A model generated the notes under the pieces. That model searched no databases and was not told the DNA's origin. It worked only from the letters and a program-made list of their open reading frames with translations. From NCBI GenBank assembly GCA_045804965.1, contig JBJMMD010000026.1:1-64000 (forward strand): a stretch of DNA of 64,000 bases, in the 5' to 3' direction. The translations under genes were made by a program, and so were the position numbers. This document shows positions 24,082 through 33,867 of this stretch, piece by piece; the first letter of the stretch is position 1, and the number at the start of each line of letters is the position of its first letter. The DNA is from CAVTUU01 sp045804965 (GTDB lineage: Bacteria; Chloroflexota; Chloroflexia; Thermomicrobiales; UBA6265).

Positions 24082-25860
24082 ATGGCAGTTTCAGAACCCG
24101 CGATGCTGACCCAAGCCAAGTCAGCGCAGCAGGACGCGAAGGATAAGCCGGCGAGGGGAACCGACCGCCCGACCATGACCGGCTCGGAGATCACCTGCGC
24201 GAGCCTTGAAGCGGAAGGCGTGACAACCGTCTTTGGGTATCCGGGTGGGGCGGTCATTCCACTCTACGACGCACTCCCGCGCTTCGATCTCCATCATGTG
24301 CTGGTTCGATTTGAACAGTGGGCGGCGCTCGCCGCCGACGGTTACGCGCGGGCCACAGGCAAGGTCGGCGTCTGCATTGCGACCTCAGGACCGGGCGCGA
24401 CGAATCTCGTCACCGGACTCGCCAACGCGATGCTCGATTCGGTGGCGATGGTCGCAATTACGGGACAGGTCGTGCAACCGCTCATCGGACGCGATTCATT
24501 TCAAGAAGTCGATATTACCGGTATCACGCTTCCCGTAACGAAACATAATTACTTGGTGCAGTCGGTCGAAGAAATCGCGCCGACGATTAAGGAGGCCTTT
24601 TACCTGGCGCGGTCGGGACGACCAGGTCCGGTGCTTGTCGACATTCCAAAGAGCGTGTTTCAAGCGAAAGGAAAATTCCACTATCCAGGCTCGGTCGGTC
24701 GGCGAGGCTATCAGCCGAGCATGCTGCCGAATATGCGGCAGGTAAAACTCGCAGCTGATTTGATCAATCACGCGAAGAGACCGCTGATTATGGCTGGCCA
24801 CGGCATCATGCTTAGCGGCGGCGAGGACGTCTTCGCCCGGTTCGTGGAAAAGACCGGCGTCCCGGTGATTTTCACTTTGCTCGGTCAAGGGTCGTTTCCC
24901 GAATCACATCCGCATGCGCTCGGGCTGATGGGGATGCATGGACATCTCCACGTCAACACTGCGCTCGGCGAGGCAGACTTGCTCGTGAACATCGGCGCGC
25001 GATTCGACGACCGCGCGACTGGGAGAGTGGCGGGATTTGCTCCGAAGGCAAAGATCGTTCATGTCGATATCGATCCGGCGGAGATCGGCAAAAACATCAA
25101 AACCGATGTCCCTGTCGTTGGTGACGCGCGAGAAGTGCTGAAGGTGCTCATTCACGAGGTCGAGGAACGCCGCCATGACGGCTGGCTCGACTGGATCAAC
25201 GCACAGCGAAATGTCGTCCTGCTAACCGCGCTCGAGAACCGCCCGGACTGGCCGGAGCCGTATTCAATTATCAAAGCAATCGCCGAAGAAACCAACGGCG
25301 AAGCGATTTACGCCACAGATGTTGGTCAGCACCAAATGTGGGCCGCGCAACATCTCGGCCTCGATTACCCGAATCGCTGGCTGACGTCGGGTGGTCTCGG
25401 CACGATGGGCTACGGGTTGCCGTCCGCGATTGGTGCGAAGCTTGGTTGTCGGGATCGCGAGGTGTGGGCGATTGTCGGCGACGGCGGTTTCCAGATGTCA
25501 TTGAATGAGCTCGCGACCGCGGTTCAAGAACAGGCCGACGTGAAGGTCGCGGTCATTAACAACGGCTATTTGGGCATGGTTCGCCAGTGGCAGGACCTAT
25601 TCCATGCCAAGAACTATTCCGAGGTTGAGATTTCAGCGCCCGACTTCGTCAAGCTCGCTGAAGCGTACGGCGCCACGGGCATCCGGGTTCGCACTGCCGC
25701 GGAGATCAAACCCGCAATCGATCGCGCTCGCTCCACGCCGGGGCCGGTCGTCATCGATTTCGTCATCGAACCGGAAGCGAATGTCTGGCCGATAGTGCCG
25801 CCGGGTGCGAGCAACTCGGAAATGATGCAGAATCGTTATCAAGATCCCGATACAGAATAG
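24082..25860 (+). CDS. ilvB: Acetolactate synthase large subunit
   Basis: The product is 592 residues. It uses thiamine diphosphate to join pyruvate with pyruvate or 2-ketobutyrate, the first common step of Val/Leu and Ile synthesis. Signatures: GYPGGAVIPLYDAL, the catalytic Glu in RFEQWAALAADGYARATG, SGPGATNLVTGLANAMLDS, GFQMSLNELATAVQ, and the ThDP motif GDGG...NNGYLGMVRQWQ. About 30 N-terminal residues precede the conserved start of the domain. The gene lies 144 bases after the attenuator terminator and is followed by ilvN after nine bases. Confidence 0.97.
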   Translation: MAVSEPAMLTQAKSAQQDAKDKPARGTDRPTMTGSEITCASLEAEGVTTVFGYPGGAVIPLYDALPRFDLHHVLVRFEQWAALAADGYARATGKVGVCIATSGPGATNLVTGLANAMLDSVAMVAITGQVVQPLIGRDSFQEVDITGITLPVTKHNYLVQSVEEIAPTIKEAFYLARSGRPGPVLVDIPKSVFQAKGKFHYPGSVGRRGYQPSMLPNMRQVKLAADLINHAKRPLIMAGHGIMLSGGEDVFARFVEKTGVPVIFTLLGQGSFPESHPHALGLMGMHGHLHVNTALGEADLLVNIGARFDDRATGRVAGFAPKAKIVHVDIDPAEIGKNIKTDVPVVGDAREVLKVLIHEVEERRHDGWLDWINAQRNVVLLTALENRPDWPEPYSIIKAIAEETNGEAIYATDVGQHQMWAAQHLGLDYPNRWLTSGGLGTMGYGLPSAIGAKLGCRDREVWAIVGDGGFQMSLNELATAVQEQADVKVAVINNGYLGMVRQWQDLFHAKNYSEVEISAPDFVKLAEAYGATGIRVRTAAEIKPAIDRARSTPGPVVIDFVIEPEANVWPIVPPGASNSEMMQNRYQDPDTE

Positions 25861-25869
25861 AGGACGGCC

Positions 25870-26415
25870 ATGAAAAATCCGCACACGCTCGTCGTTCTCG
25901 TCGAAGACCATCCAGGAGTTTTGAATCGTGTCGTCTCGCTACTGCGGCGTCGCTCGTTCAACATCGACTCGATAACTGTCGGGCACTCCGAGCAGCCCGG
26001 GGTTTCGCGGATGACGCTTGTCGTCAATGGCGAAGAGGACGAAGTCGAGCAGGCTGGTAAGCAACTCTACAAACTGATGGAGGTGCTGAAGGTCACGGAC
26101 TTGACCGACCTCAATTGCGTCGCTCACGAGATGGCCCTGGTAAAAGTTGCCGCGAAGCCGGCGCAACGAGCCGAGATTTTGATCGTTGCCCAGATTTATG
26201 ACGCGCGCGTCGTGGACGCGAGCCCAAACACGCTGCTATTGGAAGTGACCGGCCCGCAGGATCGCATCGATTCACTGCTGGCAATGGTCCGGCCATTCGG
26301 GATTCGCGAGTTGGTGCGCACTGGACCCGTGGCAATGATGCGAGGCAGCGGTTCGCTGACGCCGAAACATCCCAATCGTGTCGTAGTAGGAGACGGCGAA
26401 TTCGCCGCGGACTAA
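25870..26415 (+). CDS. ilvN: Acetolactate synthase small (regulatory) subunit
   Basis: The product is 181 residues. The N-terminal ACT domain (TLVVLVEDHPGVLNRVVSLLRR...FNIDSITVG) binds valine in the family and gives feedback control. The C-terminal small-subunit domain contains VDASPNTLLLEVTGPQDRIDSLL and the conserved ending IRELVRTGPVAMMRG. GAGG precedes the ATG. It is also called ilvH. Confidence 0.96.
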   Translation: MKNPHTLVVLVEDHPGVLNRVVSLLRRRSFNIDSITVGHSEQPGVSRMTLVVNGEEDEVEQAGKQLYKLMEVLKVTDLTDLNCVAHEMALVKVAAKPAQRAEILIVAQIYDARVVDASPNTLLLEVTGPQDRIDSLLAMVRPFGIRELVRTGPVAMMRGSGSLTPKHPNRVVVGDGEFAAD

Positions 26416-26430
26416 GAGCAATTTCAAGGC

Positions 26431-26451
26431 GGGGAGTGAGCATCACTCCCC
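26431..26451 (+). terminator. Hairpin between ilvN and ilvC
   Basis: A perfect eight-base stem GGGGAGTG/CACTCCCC with a five-base loop, followed by GTTCTGTT. The tract is too weak for a full terminator; it may cause partial termination or protect processed mRNA ends. Confidence 0.45.
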
Positions 26452-26516
26452 GTTCTGTTAGTGGCGATGGAGAGGCGCTCTCGGGCGAGAGCAATAGGGA
26501 AGCAAGGGGGAATCTG

Positions 26517-27551
26517 GTGCCCGCGACGATCTATTACGACAAGGATGCCAGTCTACAACCGTTACTGGGCAAGACGATTGCGGTTATCGGCTATGGAAGC
26601 CAAGGTCATGCTCACGCATTGAATCTGCGCGACTCTGGTTTGGATGTCGTGGTCGGATTGCACGAGGGAAGCTCCAGCCGGCCCAAAGCGGAAGCCGATG
26701 GACTCCGCGTCGAAACAGTCGCAGATGCGGCCAAAGCCGCCGATGTCGTCATGATTCTGGTGCCCGATCAGACGGCCAGGAAGGTCTACGACGAATCGAT
26801 TTCCCAGTCTATGACTGCCAGTAAGACCCTGATGTTTGCCCACGGTTTCAATATCCACTTTGGCCAAGTCGTGCCGCCACAAGATGTCGATGTTTCGATG
26901 ATTGCTCCAAAGAGCCCCGGTCACCGGCTGCGTGAGCTCTACCAGGAAGGTGTCGGTGTTCCAGCGCTCGTCGCGGTCCATCAAGACGCGTCAGGCAAGG
27001 CAAAGGAAGTGGCGTTGGCGTATGCGAAGGGCCTCGGCTCGACGCGCGCTGGCGTTCTTGAGACCACCTATAAGGAAGAGACCGAAACTGATCTCTTTGG
27101 CGAGCAAGCAGTGCTTTGCGGTGGTGTTTCGGCGCTGATCGAAGAGGGGTTCAACACGCTGGTCACCGCCGGCTACCAACCTGAAATCGCGTATTTCGAG
27201 TGCTTGCACGAAATGAAATTGATCGTCGACCTGATCTACGAGGGCGGCCTTTCGTATATGCGGTATTCGGTCAGCGACACGGCCGAATATGGCGACTATT
27301 ACGCGGGGCCCCAAATTGTCGACGATCAGACACGCATGACGATGAAGAACCTGCTTGCGAATATCCAAGACGGCACGTTCGCCAAGCAGTGGATCGCCGA
27401 GAATGAAGCCGGCCGCAAAGACTTCCTAAGGATGCGCGAAGAGCACGCAGGAACGACAATTGAAACAGTCGGCAAAGGTCTCCGCGCAATGATGCCTTGG
27501 CTGAAGAAGGGCCGTCCGACGACGCAGATGAGCGGCCAGAACGGAGACTAA
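26517..27551 (+). CDS. ilvC: Ketol-acid reductoisomerase
   Basis: The product is 344 residues, the class I length. It isomerises and reduces acetohydroxy acids with NADPH. The N-terminal Rossmann motif is AVIGYGSQGHAHALNLRDSG; catalytic acidic residues lie in ETDLFGEQAVLCGG and CLHEMKLIVDLIYEGG. The GTG at 26517 is chosen because GGGGG lies six bases upstream and the family start (PATIYYDKDA) follows. An in-frame ATG at 26436 falls inside the hairpin region and looks unlikely. leuA begins two bases after its stop. Confidence 0.95.
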   Translation: MPATIYYDKDASLQPLLGKTIAVIGYGSQGHAHALNLRDSGLDVVVGLHEGSSSRPKAEADGLRVETVADAAKAADVVMILVPDQTARKVYDESISQSMTASKTLMFAHGFNIHFGQVVPPQDVDVSMIAPKSPGHRLRELYQEGVGVPALVAVHQDASGKAKEVALAYAKGLGSTRAGVLETTYKEETETDLFGEQAVLCGGVSALIEEGFNTLVTAGYQPEIAYFECLHEMKLIVDLIYEGGLSYMRYSVSDTAEYGDYYAGPQIVDDQTRMTMKNLLANIQDGTFAKQWIAENEAGRKDFLRMREEHAGTTIETVGKGLRAMMPWLKKGRPTTQMSGQNGD

Positions 27552-27552
27552 G

Positions 27553-29124
27553 ATGACCACGAAGGAAGATGGCGTAGGGCGGAGAATCCTGGTCTTCGAC
27601 ACCACGCTCAGAGACGGCGAGCAGTCGCCCGGCGCCACCATGACAGAAGGCGAGAAGCTCGAAGTCGCGGATGCTTTAGTGGCACTGGGAGTCGATATCA
27701 TCGAAGCCGGCTTCCCCGCAGCCTCTCCCGGAGATTTCGAGGCAGTCCGCCAGATCGCACAGCGAGCAAAAGGGACGACGGTCGCCGGCCTCGCACGGAC
27801 GAATAAGTCGGACATCGAGCGAGCCGCGCAGGCTGTGCGCGAGGCCGAGTCGGCGCGGATTCACACATTCATCGCCACGTCGGACATTCATCTTAAGCAC
27901 AAATTGCGAATGTCTCGTGAAGAGGTGCTGGAACGCGTGACTGAGATGGTGAAGCTCGCCAAGAGCTTCACCGGTGACGTCGAATTCTCAGCTGAAGACG
28001 CGACTCGGTCGGACTGGGATTTCTTGGTCGAGGTCTTTTCGCGGGCAGTAAAAGCGGGCGCGACGACGCTCAACGTGCCCGATACGGTGGGGTACACGAC
28101 CCCGTTGGAATACACGAAGTTGATGGAGCACTTACAACTGCACGTCGAGGGAATCGACGAAGTCATCATCTCGGTTCACTGTCATAACGACCTCGGGATG
28201 GCGACAGCAAACACGCTAGCGGCGGTTGCCGCGGGCGCGCGTCAAGTCGAAGTCACCGTGAACGGCATCGGCGAGCGAGCTGGCAATACCGCCCTTGAAG
28301 AAGTGGTGATGTCTCTTTCTACGCGGGGCGACCAATTCTCGGGATACACCAAGATCAATAAAGAACGGATCGTGCCGACAAGCCGGCTCGTGAGCGGCAT
28401 TACAGGATTGCAAGTTCAAGTCAACAAAGCGATTGTCGGCGCGAATGCGTTCGCCCACGAAGCGGGCATCCACCAGGACGGGATGCTTAAAGAGCGAACG
28501 ACGTATGAAATCATGAACCCTATCGATGTTGGTTGGGAAGGGACCAAGCTCGTGCTGGGAAAACACTCGGGCCGGGCTGGTTTCCGGAACACTCTCACCG
28601 AGCTGGGGATCAAACTCGACGATGATCAGCTCAATGAAGTCTATCTTCGGTTCCTGACACTAGCCGACCGTAAGAAAACAGTCACCGCGGCTGATCTCAT
28701 CGCGTTGGTTAACGATCAGATCGAAACCGCAAGCGACACGTTCCATCTCGCACAGTGGCGTGTGGACATCGCGAGCGGCGAGCCAGCAAACGCATCTGTT
28801 GTGCTGGCGCACGGCGACCAAAACGTCGTCGGTGAGGCAGAGGGCAATGGTCCAGTCGACGCGCTGATGAAAGCGATCAATGCCGCGACCGGCATCCACG
28901 GCGAACTCGAGTATTACCAGGTTGGAGCGGTCACGCCGGGCGAAGATGCCCAAGGCCAAGTTCACCTGCGGATCCGGGTCGGGGATCAGCTCTATACCGG
29001 CCACGGTCTCGCGACGGATATCGTCGAAGCCAGCGCGCGGGCGTATCTCGCGGCGCTCAGCCGGGTGGAACAAGCCCGCCCGTCGACGGTCATCGCCGGC
29101 TCTTCAGTGTCGAGGTGGACATAA
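27553..29124 (+). CDS. leuA: 2-isopropylmalate synthase
   Basis: The product is 523 residues. It condenses acetyl-CoA with 2-ketoisovalerate, the first step specific to leucine. Signatures: DTTLRDGEQSPGATM, the metal-binding SVHCHNDLGMATANTLAAV and VNGIGERAGNTALEEVV. Residues beyond about 390 form the LeuA regulatory domain (ANASVVLAHGDQNVVGEAEG and after), so feedback by leucine is likely. The length and this domain argue against homocitrate or citramalate synthase, though I cannot exclude them fully. Confidence 0.94.
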   Translation: MTTKEDGVGRRILVFDTTLRDGEQSPGATMTEGEKLEVADALVALGVDIIEAGFPAASPGDFEAVRQIAQRAKGTTVAGLARTNKSDIERAAQAVREAESARIHTFIATSDIHLKHKLRMSREEVLERVTEMVKLAKSFTGDVEFSAEDATRSDWDFLVEVFSRAVKAGATTLNVPDTVGYTTPLEYTKLMEHLQLHVEGIDEVIISVHCHNDLGMATANTLAAVAAGARQVEVTVNGIGERAGNTALEEVVMSLSTRGDQFSGYTKINKERIVPTSRLVSGITGLQVQVNKAIVGANAFAHEAGIHQDGMLKERTTYEIMNPIDVGWEGTKLVLGKHSGRAGFRNTLTELGIKLDDDQLNEVYLRFLTLADRKKTVTAADLIALVNDQIETASDTFHLAQWRVDIASGEPANASVVLAHGDQNVVGEAEGNGPVDALMKAINAATGIHGELEYYQVGAVTPGEDAQGQVHLRIRVGDQLYTGHGLATDIVEASARAYLAALSRVEQARPSTVIAGSSVSRWT

Positions 29125-29179
29125 CGATTGACATGGATCGCGAAATGCGGGTTTAGTCGACATGAGGTCGTAGAAACGA

Positions 29180-30589
29180 ATGAATTCGCAAGCGAAAACA
29201 CTCAGTCAAAAAGTGTGGGATCGGCATGTCGTCCACTCTGCTGAAGGCGAGCCGGACCTGCTGTACATCGACCTGCACCTCATTCACGAGGTCACCACGC
29301 CGCAGGCGTTTGACGGTTTGCGGATGAATGGTCGCCGCGTGCGCCGCCCTGACCTCACGATTGCTACCGCGGATCACAACGTGCCGACGGTAAACATCGA
29401 TCGACCGATTGTCGACCCAATCTCGGCGCTGCAAGTTTCAACGCTGACCAAGAACTGCAAGGAGTACGGTATTCGCCTGCATCCAATGGGCGACCCCGGA
29501 CAGGGCATCGTGCACGTAATCGGACCCGAGCAGGGCATGACGTTGCCGGGAATGACGATCGTTTGCGGCGACAGTCATACCTCGACGCACGGCGCATTCG
29601 GCGCGCTCGCATTCGGCATCGGCACGAGCGAAGTTGAGCATGTGCTGGCGACGCAGACGTTGCCGCAAGTCAACCCGAAAACGATGGCGATCACTGTCGA
29701 GGGCGGCTTGCAGCCTGGTGTCGGCGCGAAGGACGTGATCCTCGCGATCATCGGCAAGATCGGAACCGGAGGCGGCATCGGGCACATCATTGAATACCGT
29801 GGTTCAGCAATTCGCGGGCTCTCAATGGAAGGCCGTATGACAATCTGCAATATGTCGATCGAAGCCGGGGCAAAGGCCGGGATGATTGCGCCGGACGAGA
29901 CGACATTCGCCTACATCGAAGGTCGAACCTATGCGCCGAAAGGCGCCGAATGGGAGCGAGCACTTGGCGATTGGAACTCGCTCGCGACCGACGCCGGCGC
30001 GTCTTTCGATCGCGAGGTGAAGATCGAGGCCGCAGCGATTCAACCGCATGTGTCGTGGGGCACGAATCCCAGTCAAGTGGTCCCGATCGACGCAGCGGTG
30101 CCGAGCCCCGACGAGGTCGACGATCCGAATGCGAAAGATTCGGTGAAGCGCGCGCTCGCTTACATGGGTTTGCAACCAGGCACGCCGATCCGTGACATCG
30201 CGGTCGACACGGTCTTTATTGGTTCGTGCACGAACAGCAGGATCGAAGACCTCCGGCTCGCCGCGTCAGTGGTAAGCGGCCGTCGGGTACGCACAGGTAT
30301 GCGGGCAATGGTCGTTCCCGGCTCGATGGCCGTGAAGACGGCCGCGGAATCTGAAGGTCTCGACCGAATCTTCCAAGACGCTGGATTCGAGTGGCGCGCT
30401 GCAGGCTGCTCGATGTGTCTCGGCATGAACCCCGATCAGCTCTCGCCGGGCGAGCGCTGCGCGTCGACGAGCAATCGCAACTTCGAAGGACGGCAAGGAA
30501 AAGGCGGTCGCACGCACCTCGTTTCCCCAGCGGTCGCCGCGGCGACGGCCATTGCCGGCACATTCGCCACACCATCGGATTTAGGTTAG
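29180..30589 (+). CDS. leuC: Isopropylmalate isomerase large subunit
   Basis: The product is 469 residues of the aconitase superfamily. The 4Fe-4S cysteines lie in FIGSCTNSRIEDL and in GCSMCLGMNPD; DSHTSTHGAFGALAFGIGTSE and the ending RNFEGRQGKGGRTHLVSP are typical of bacterial LeuC. With LeuD it converts 2-isopropylmalate to 3-isopropylmalate. The leuD start is three bases after its stop. Confidence 0.97.
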   Translation: MNSQAKTLSQKVWDRHVVHSAEGEPDLLYIDLHLIHEVTTPQAFDGLRMNGRRVRRPDLTIATADHNVPTVNIDRPIVDPISALQVSTLTKNCKEYGIRLHPMGDPGQGIVHVIGPEQGMTLPGMTIVCGDSHTSTHGAFGALAFGIGTSEVEHVLATQTLPQVNPKTMAITVEGGLQPGVGAKDVILAIIGKIGTGGGIGHIIEYRGSAIRGLSMEGRMTICNMSIEAGAKAGMIAPDETTFAYIEGRTYAPKGAEWERALGDWNSLATDAGASFDREVKIEAAAIQPHVSWGTNPSQVVPIDAAVPSPDEVDDPNAKDSVKRALAYMGLQPGTPIRDIAVDTVFIGSCTNSRIEDLRLAASVVSGRRVRTGMRAMVVPGSMAVKTAAESEGLDRIFQDAGFEWRAAGCSMCLGMNPDQLSPGERCASTSNRNFEGRQGKGGRTHLVSPAVAAATAIAGTFATPSDLG

Positions 30590-30592
30590 ATC

Positions 30593-31195
30593 ATGCAACC
30601 TGTACGCAAGATCAGCGGACACGCGCTGCCGCTCAAACGCAGCGATGTCGATACCGATCAGATCATCCCCGCGCATTGGTTGAAGCGGGTTGAACGGACC
30701 GGCTTCGGCGAAGGTCTTTTCTCCTCTTGGCGGGAGGATCCGAAGTTCGTGCTGAACCAGCCGGAGTACGCGGGAGCGCCGATTCTGATTGCCGGCCCAA
30801 ACTTCGGCGTCGGCTCATCACGCGAACATGCGGTGTGGGCACTCATGGATTATGGCTTCCAGGCCGTGGTCTCGCCTCGGTTCGGCGACATTTTCCGGAA
30901 TAATTCGACAAAAGCGGGACTTGTGCCGGTTGTCGTTCCCGAAGAGGTCGGCGAAAAGCTGCTGTGGGCGGCGGACGAGAACCCCTGGCTCGAAGTCACG
31001 GTTGACGTCGAGCAACGGCGGCTCATCGTTTCCGAGCTGGGGATCGATATCGAGTTCCCGCTCGACGATTTCACGCGATACCGTCTGCTCGAGGGCCTCG
31101 ACGACATCGGCTTGACGCTGACGCACGAAGACGATGTTACGGCATATGAAGCAAGCCGACCGTCGTGGATGCCGGCGTTGCCTGCGAACGCGTAG
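30593..31195 (+). CDS. leuD: Isopropylmalate isomerase small subunit
   Basis: The product is 200 residues. The swivel domain shows KRSDVDTDQIIPAHWLKR, AGPNFGVGSSREHAVWALMD and the FRNNSTKAGLVPV segment. It works with LeuC, encoded three bases upstream. Confidence 0.96.
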   Translation: MQPVRKISGHALPLKRSDVDTDQIIPAHWLKRVERTGFGEGLFSSWREDPKFVLNQPEYAGAPILIAGPNFGVGSSREHAVWALMDYGFQAVVSPRFGDIFRNNSTKAGLVPVVVPEEVGEKLLWAADENPWLEVTVDVEQRRLIVSELGIDIEFPLDDFTRYRLLEGLDDIGLTLTHEDDVTAYEASRPSWMPALPANA

Positions 31196-31226
31196 CGGAT
31201 TGAATCCGAAGACTATTGACCGTCTG

Positions 31227-31257
31227 GGGCCGAGCGCGGCGAAGTCGCTCTCGGCCC
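31227..31257 (+). terminator. Hairpin between leuD and leuB
   Basis: An eight-base GC stem GGGCCGAG/CTCGGCCC with a 15-base loop and only TT after it. Possibly a partial terminator or an RNA-processing site in the operon. Confidence 0.35.
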
Positions 31258-31288
31258 TTGCCGCGAATGTTGGAGGCCCGCACAGCTC

Positions 31289-32395
31289 ATGGGGATTACC
31301 GTAAAGATCGCGCTACTGCCCGGAGATGGAATTGGACCAGAAATCGTGGTGGAAGCGAAGAAATCGCTCGACGCTGTCGCCCAGAAGTTCGGTCATCAGT
31401 TTGACTATCAAGAGGTCTTGATCGGCGGCGCAGCGATCGACGCCTTTGGCGTTCCGGTGCGGGACGAGGACCTCGGAACGTGCCTCGCGATGGACGGAGT
31501 GCTGCTTGGCGCGATTGGCGGTCCCAAATGGGACGACCCGACCGGAAAAGTTCGGCCGGAACAAGGTCTCTTGAAGTTACGAAAATCGCTCGGGCTTTTT
31601 GCGAACTTGCGCCCGGTCGCGGTGATGGCTCCGCTTGCCGACACTTCGCCAGTGAAGGCGGATATCGTTAAGAACGTCGATATCATTGTCGTTCGCGAGC
31701 TCACCGGCGGCCTGTACTTTGGCCGGCCCTCTCGCCAGTGGCAGGAACGTCGCGGGCGAGTCGCGGTCGATACGCTGCTCTACCGCGAATACGAAATTGA
31801 ACGGGTTGTCAGGCTCGCGTTCGACCTTGCGCGAGGCAGGAAACAAAAAGTAACAAGCGTCGACAAAGCCAATGTCCTGTCGACGTCACGACTCTGGCGA
31901 AGCATCGTGAGCGAAGTTGCTAAGGATTATCCAGATGTCGAATTGGAGCACGCGCTCGTCGACTCGATGACGATGCAGCTTATCCGCCGTCCGGCGCAAT
32001 TCGACGTGATCGTCACCGAAAACATGTTCGGCGACATTCTTACCGATGAAGCATCGGTACTCGCGGGATCGATCGGACTCTTGCCGTCGGCCAGCATCGG
32101 CGCGAACAACACGGGCAGCAAAGGAGGGCCGCTTGGCGTCTACGAACCGATCCATGGCAGCTCCCCGGCGATGACCGGCCAAGGACGCGCAAACCCGACC
32201 GGCACGATTCTCTCGGGCGCCCTGATGCTTCGACTGTCGCTTGGACTCGCGGACGAAGCCGCCGTCATCGAATCCGCAGTGACCACGATTATCGAGCGAG
32301 GCATTCGCACCCATGACATCGCGGACCCTGGAGCGACGCCTGTTTCGACGTCGGAATTCGGCTCCGCCGTGGCGGGGTCGATCACGAACGGGTAG
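31289..32395 (+). CDS. leuB: 3-isopropylmalate dehydrogenase
   Basis: The product is 368 residues. NAD-dependent oxidative decarboxylation of 3-isopropylmalate yields the leucine precursor. Signatures: LLPGDGIGPEIV, LGAIGGPKWD, the substrate-binding segment LRKSLGLFANLRPV typical of LeuB, SVDKANVLSTSRLWR and NMFGDILTDEASVLAGSIGLLP. It is the last gene of the ilv-leu cluster. GGAGG lies a little far upstream. Confidence 0.96.
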   Translation: MGITVKIALLPGDGIGPEIVVEAKKSLDAVAQKFGHQFDYQEVLIGGAAIDAFGVPVRDEDLGTCLAMDGVLLGAIGGPKWDDPTGKVRPEQGLLKLRKSLGLFANLRPVAVMAPLADTSPVKADIVKNVDIIVVRELTGGLYFGRPSRQWQERRGRVAVDTLLYREYEIERVVRLAFDLARGRKQKVTSVDKANVLSTSRLWRSIVSEVAKDYPDVELEHALVDSMTMQLIRRPAQFDVIVTENMFGDILTDEASVLAGSIGLLPSASIGANNTGSKGGPLGVYEPIHGSSPAMTGQGRANPTGTILSGALMLRLSLGLADEAAVIESAVTTIIERGIRTHDIADPGATPVSTSEFGSAVAGSITNG

Positions 32396-32409
32396 GGATC
32401 GCCAGTGGT

Positions 32410-33806
32410 TTATGGCGTTTTTGCGAGCAGTCGTAACGGCGAAATGAAATCGATCCCCATTGGGTTGACTTGAATCGCGTTTGTGCTGTCGTTCAGTACA
32501 CCGGCGATTACGAACCAGCGACCGTCGATTCTCTGGAGAATTTCGACCGCGCCTGAAGCGCCGGGATCGTTGTATTCGATCATGATGCCCGCGTGCGCCC
32601 ATTGGTCTGGACGTATGAGTGGCCCGGCGTCAGTGAAAAGGATGTCTGTGAGCTGGTCCATACCTGGTTTCATACTCTGCACGTGAAGGTAATTCATAAT
32701 ATTGCAGAGGTCGGTCATCGACGCGAACCAGCCGATAGTGCCGACGGTCTTTGGGATCGTGAGCATGGCGACATCCATATCGTCGACGAAGATCGATGGC
32801 ACCTGATTAGCCAGAATTGCCCTGCGATCCGTCGTTGATCCGTCGACGTAGTCGGAAACCAAGTCGCCCGGTGCGGATGCCTTGAACGCGATGTACTCGC
32901 TGTTAGTCAGGAACGGGACGTTCAGTTCAGGATGGGCTACGCGCATCTCCTTTTGAGCCATTTCCACCCTCTTGCGGCCCAGAAAATGGATTAAATGATC
33001 GGCAGCCGTGTTGTCGTTGTTCGCAATCATTTGCCTCGCGTATTCATCGAGGGTGAATTCTGCTCCGGCGGGTTTCTCTTGGAACGAACCGGGGGGCCGG
33101 CTCTTCCACTTCTCGTGGATCTTGAGCGTCTCAGACCACGAGCCGCCCTGGTCTATGTAGTGGGTCAGGGAGCGAGGACGATGAGCTTCGAAAGTGAGTC
33201 AACCGCGAGTTCATCGTCAGGTGCGAGAGCATGGACGGGAATGCAAACATCACCGGTCAACTCGGCGGCGAGAAATGATGCGTGCTCGGCCTTCGAGGAC
33301 CAGAATTTGTCCCATTGGGACCATGTGTTCGCCAACATGTCCGCGGCTTGATGGCTTTCTGGTTGATGCAGGGGTACGTTGGGTGGAATCGGAGAGACCA
33401 GGGGCAAGATCTTGTTCGGTGGACCCTGTTCGACCGCAATCGTGATCGCGAAGTGCAATCCGTTGCCCGCGGTGACCGCCGCCACGGAATAGGGATCGGT
33501 ATCGGCGCCGTCGATGTCAATGATGGTGAATGGGGCATTCTTCGTGGCGATCTGCTGCAAGTTTTCGATCAAGTATTTTGCCGGCACTCGCTCGAGAAAG
33601 CTCGAAGCGAAGTGATTTTGGGCTTGTTCGAGAGTGAGATCGCCAGCGCCGGAGTTGAGCGTGTCAACAACCCACCGCAATTGATCGCTGAGTGGCGTGT
33701 CGGGAACTGACGCCGGAGGGGTCTGCGCCACTCCTTGCACACGCGACATAACCATTTGCGAAATAAGCGGCATCACGCATGCGAAGACACGCAATCGTCC
33801 ACTCAT
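32410..33806 (-). pseudogene. ORF12-like serine hydrolase (class A beta-lactamase fold), frameshifted
   Basis: Two frames make one protein. The first (33806-33165) has a signal peptide, an ORF12-type N-terminal domain (LTLEQAQNHFASSFLERVP) and the catalytic SxxK in VDSLSKLIVLAP, then stops. One base shifted, reading resumes as THYIDQGGSW...LKIHEKWK without a stop, followed by the second active-site motif in ANNDNTAADHL. Adding one C to the CCC run near 33168 restores a continuous frame of about 465 residues. Either the gene is dead in this strain or the base is a sequence error. The family hydrolyses beta-lactam-like or ester substrates; the role here is unknown. Confidence 0.8.
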
Positions 33807-33867
33807 CTCACATCGCTTCCTTGCTTGGGCAGAGTCTCACGACATGAGCACTATGGCTGGAATTCGA

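Noticed and set aside
33160..33180. Programmed ribosomal frameshift in the serine hydrolase
   Set aside because: There is no slippery heptamer of the usual form and no clear downstream stimulatory structure. A simple one-base loss in CCC explains the break better.
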